Assembly: GCA_040752115.1 (NCBI GenBank)
Contig: JBFMFB010000016.1
Span: 1 to 49,736, forward strand
Origin: JBFMFB01 sp040752115
GTDB lineage: Bacteria > Pseudomonadota > Gammaproteobacteria > Burkholderiales > Sulfuricellaceae
Reading direction: 5' to 3'
DNA: 49,736 bases
Positions 48,895 to 49,736 of this stretch are shown piece by piece (the stretch's first letter is position 1; every line of letters starts with the position of its first letter). The notes below the pieces were generated by a model. The model was not told the origin of the DNA. It was given only the letters and a program-made list of their open reading frames with translations, and ran no database searches. A program made the position numbers and the translations under genes.

Positions 48895-49736
48895 TTATCC
48901 CTGATGCCGGGTCTCGACTTGTTCCAGTGGGCCAGTTTCAACCGGTTGGGGGGAGAACGGGCGCGGTGGTCTCGGGCGTGGCGGCCGTGCCGGTGTGGCT
49001 TCTGCCGAACTGACATCGGCTGTCGGCTGAATCAGATCGGATCTGGTTTCCACCAGAATCAGCTCGCTCGCGGCCTCACCAGCAGTTTCAGGTGTCGGGC
49101 GTCGTCTGCGGCGGGTAGGCCGTGGCCGGGCTTCTTCCCGCATTGTTTCTTCCTGCGTCTCCGTTACCTTAGCCGCCTTGGTTTCGACAAGTTGCAAGTC
49201 GGAGGGAAGGGGTTCCTCGGCAGGAACAATCGGCGCTCTCGGCACGGGCTTGGCTATTTCGCCGCCGCGTGGCTCGGCGGCCGGTTTTTCCGCCGGCTGC
49301 TCGGCTGCAGCCGCTTCCTTTCTGCCGCGCGGCACGGGCGGGAGAGCGGTATCGGCGCCCTGCACCGCTACCGGGGGCAGCGCCGCCGGTTCAGCCGCAC
49401 CGGCTGGTAGATGCGCCACGGTGCCAGTTTCGGCTACGGTCTGGGCGGCTCCGCCCTCGCCGACGGTAACGGGTGCGTGTGACACCCGCCCTTCTTCTTT
49501 GCGCTCGCTGCGCTCACGTCTGCCGCGCCGGCGCTTGCCGCGCGCTTCGCCGGCTTCCTGCGGCTGGCCCGCCGCAGGTTTTTCCATCGTGGCGGCTACG
49601 GTCGCCCGCTCAGGCTTGGGGGTTTCTTTCAACTGGGGGGCGGATGCGCCCCGCGGCTTCTGGCCGCGAGCGGTACGCCCTTCTATCTCGGTACGCTCCC
49701 GCTCCGGCCGCCGCTCGCGGGGCGGGCGTCCCGCTT
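48895..49736 (-). CDS. rne: Ribonuclease E, C-terminal tail (partial, runs off the right edge)
   Basis: About 280 codons of an open frame continue to the window edge with no start, so this is the C-terminal part of a longer protein. It is Arg/Pro/Glu/Ala-rich and low-complexity: basic blocks (GKRRRGRRERSERKEE, RPTRRRRRP) alternate with acidic and Ala-rich linkers, as in the non-catalytic scaffold of RNase E that binds RNA and partner proteins. A short motif recurs as LVETKAAK, LVETRSDL and QVETRHQG near the end. No catalytic residue is inside the window, so the assignment rests on composition, the tail motif and its betaproteobacterial style; another Arg-rich RNA-binding protein is possible. 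Confidence 0.7.
   Translation of the reverse strand, partial: AGRPPRERRPERERTEIEGRTARGQKPRGASAPQLKETPKPERATVAATMEKPAAGQPQEAGEARGKRRRGRRERSERKEEGRVSHAPVTVGEGGAAQTVAETGTVAHLPAGAAEPAALPPVAVQGADTALPPVPRGRKEAAAAEQPAEKPAAEPRGGEIAKPVPRAPIVPAEEPLPSDLQLVETKAAKVTETQEETMREEARPRPTRRRRRPTPETAGEAASELILVETRSDLIQPTADVSSAEATPARPPRPRPPRPFSPQPVETGPLEQVETRHQG

Overview
The window is about 50 kb of a GC-rich proteobacterial chromosome. The gene families and order fit a betaproteobacterium of Nitrosomonadales or Rhodocyclales type: isc operon with two cysteine desulfurases, flhBAFG-fliA-motCD followed by flgNMA and flgB-L, rplU-rpmA-obg-proB, and an Arg-rich RNase E tail. The placement is inferred from gene content, not from a marker gene.

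Layout. (1) About 1-7,900 is accessory DNA with defence-type genes. It holds a radC-like gene, a type IV AbiE-like toxin-antitoxin operon (antitoxin, nucleotidyltransferase toxin and a translationally coupled third gene of unknown function), and a complete ABC-three-component (ABC-3C) operon: a PD-(D/E)xK-like effector, a middle component, and a DUF3732 SMC/Rad50-like ATPase. A non-coding stretch with TGGGGCA boxes (7,745-8,083) separates it from core genes. (2) 8,084-10,457 holds suhB, trmJ and cysE. (3) 10,446-17,789 is the iron-sulfur assembly operon iscR-nifS-like-iscS-iscU-iscA-hscB-hscA-fdx-iscX, behind a sigma70 promoter overlapped by a type 1 IscR operator. Four of its gene junctions carry four different inverted-repeat elements. 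(4) 17,935-40,102 is the flagellar region: export gate, FlhF/FlhG, sigma28 and the MotCD stator; then flgN, flgM and flgA on the other strand; a diguanylate cyclase; and the long flgBCDEFGHIJKL cluster. A sigma54-type promoter lies before flgB and sigma28-type promoters lie before flgM and flgK, so the sequence itself shows a three-tier flagellar hierarchy. (5) 40,135-45,566 on the minus strand holds ispB, tRNA-Pro(CGG), mfd and serB. (6) 45,672-48,651 holds rplU-rpmA, then obg-proB. (7) A 74-bp structured tandem repeat starts inside the last codons of proB, and the C-terminal tail of RNase E runs off the right edge.

How the parts work together. CysE supplies O-acetylserine for cysteine, the sulfur donor for IscS; IscU, IscA, HscBA and Fdx build and deliver Fe-S clusters; IscR senses the result. 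In the flagellar block FlhF and FlhG set placement and number, FlhAB export rod, hook and FlgM, FlgN chaperones FlgK and FlgL, and secretion of FlgM frees FliA for late genes.

Most noteworthy: the compact double defence module with an uncharacterised third AbiE-operon gene; nine perfect copies of a 7-bp repeat directly upstream of the flgB sigma54-type promoter; the 74-bp structured tandem repeat at the proB stop; and possible alternative hairpins around the rplU ribosome-binding site.
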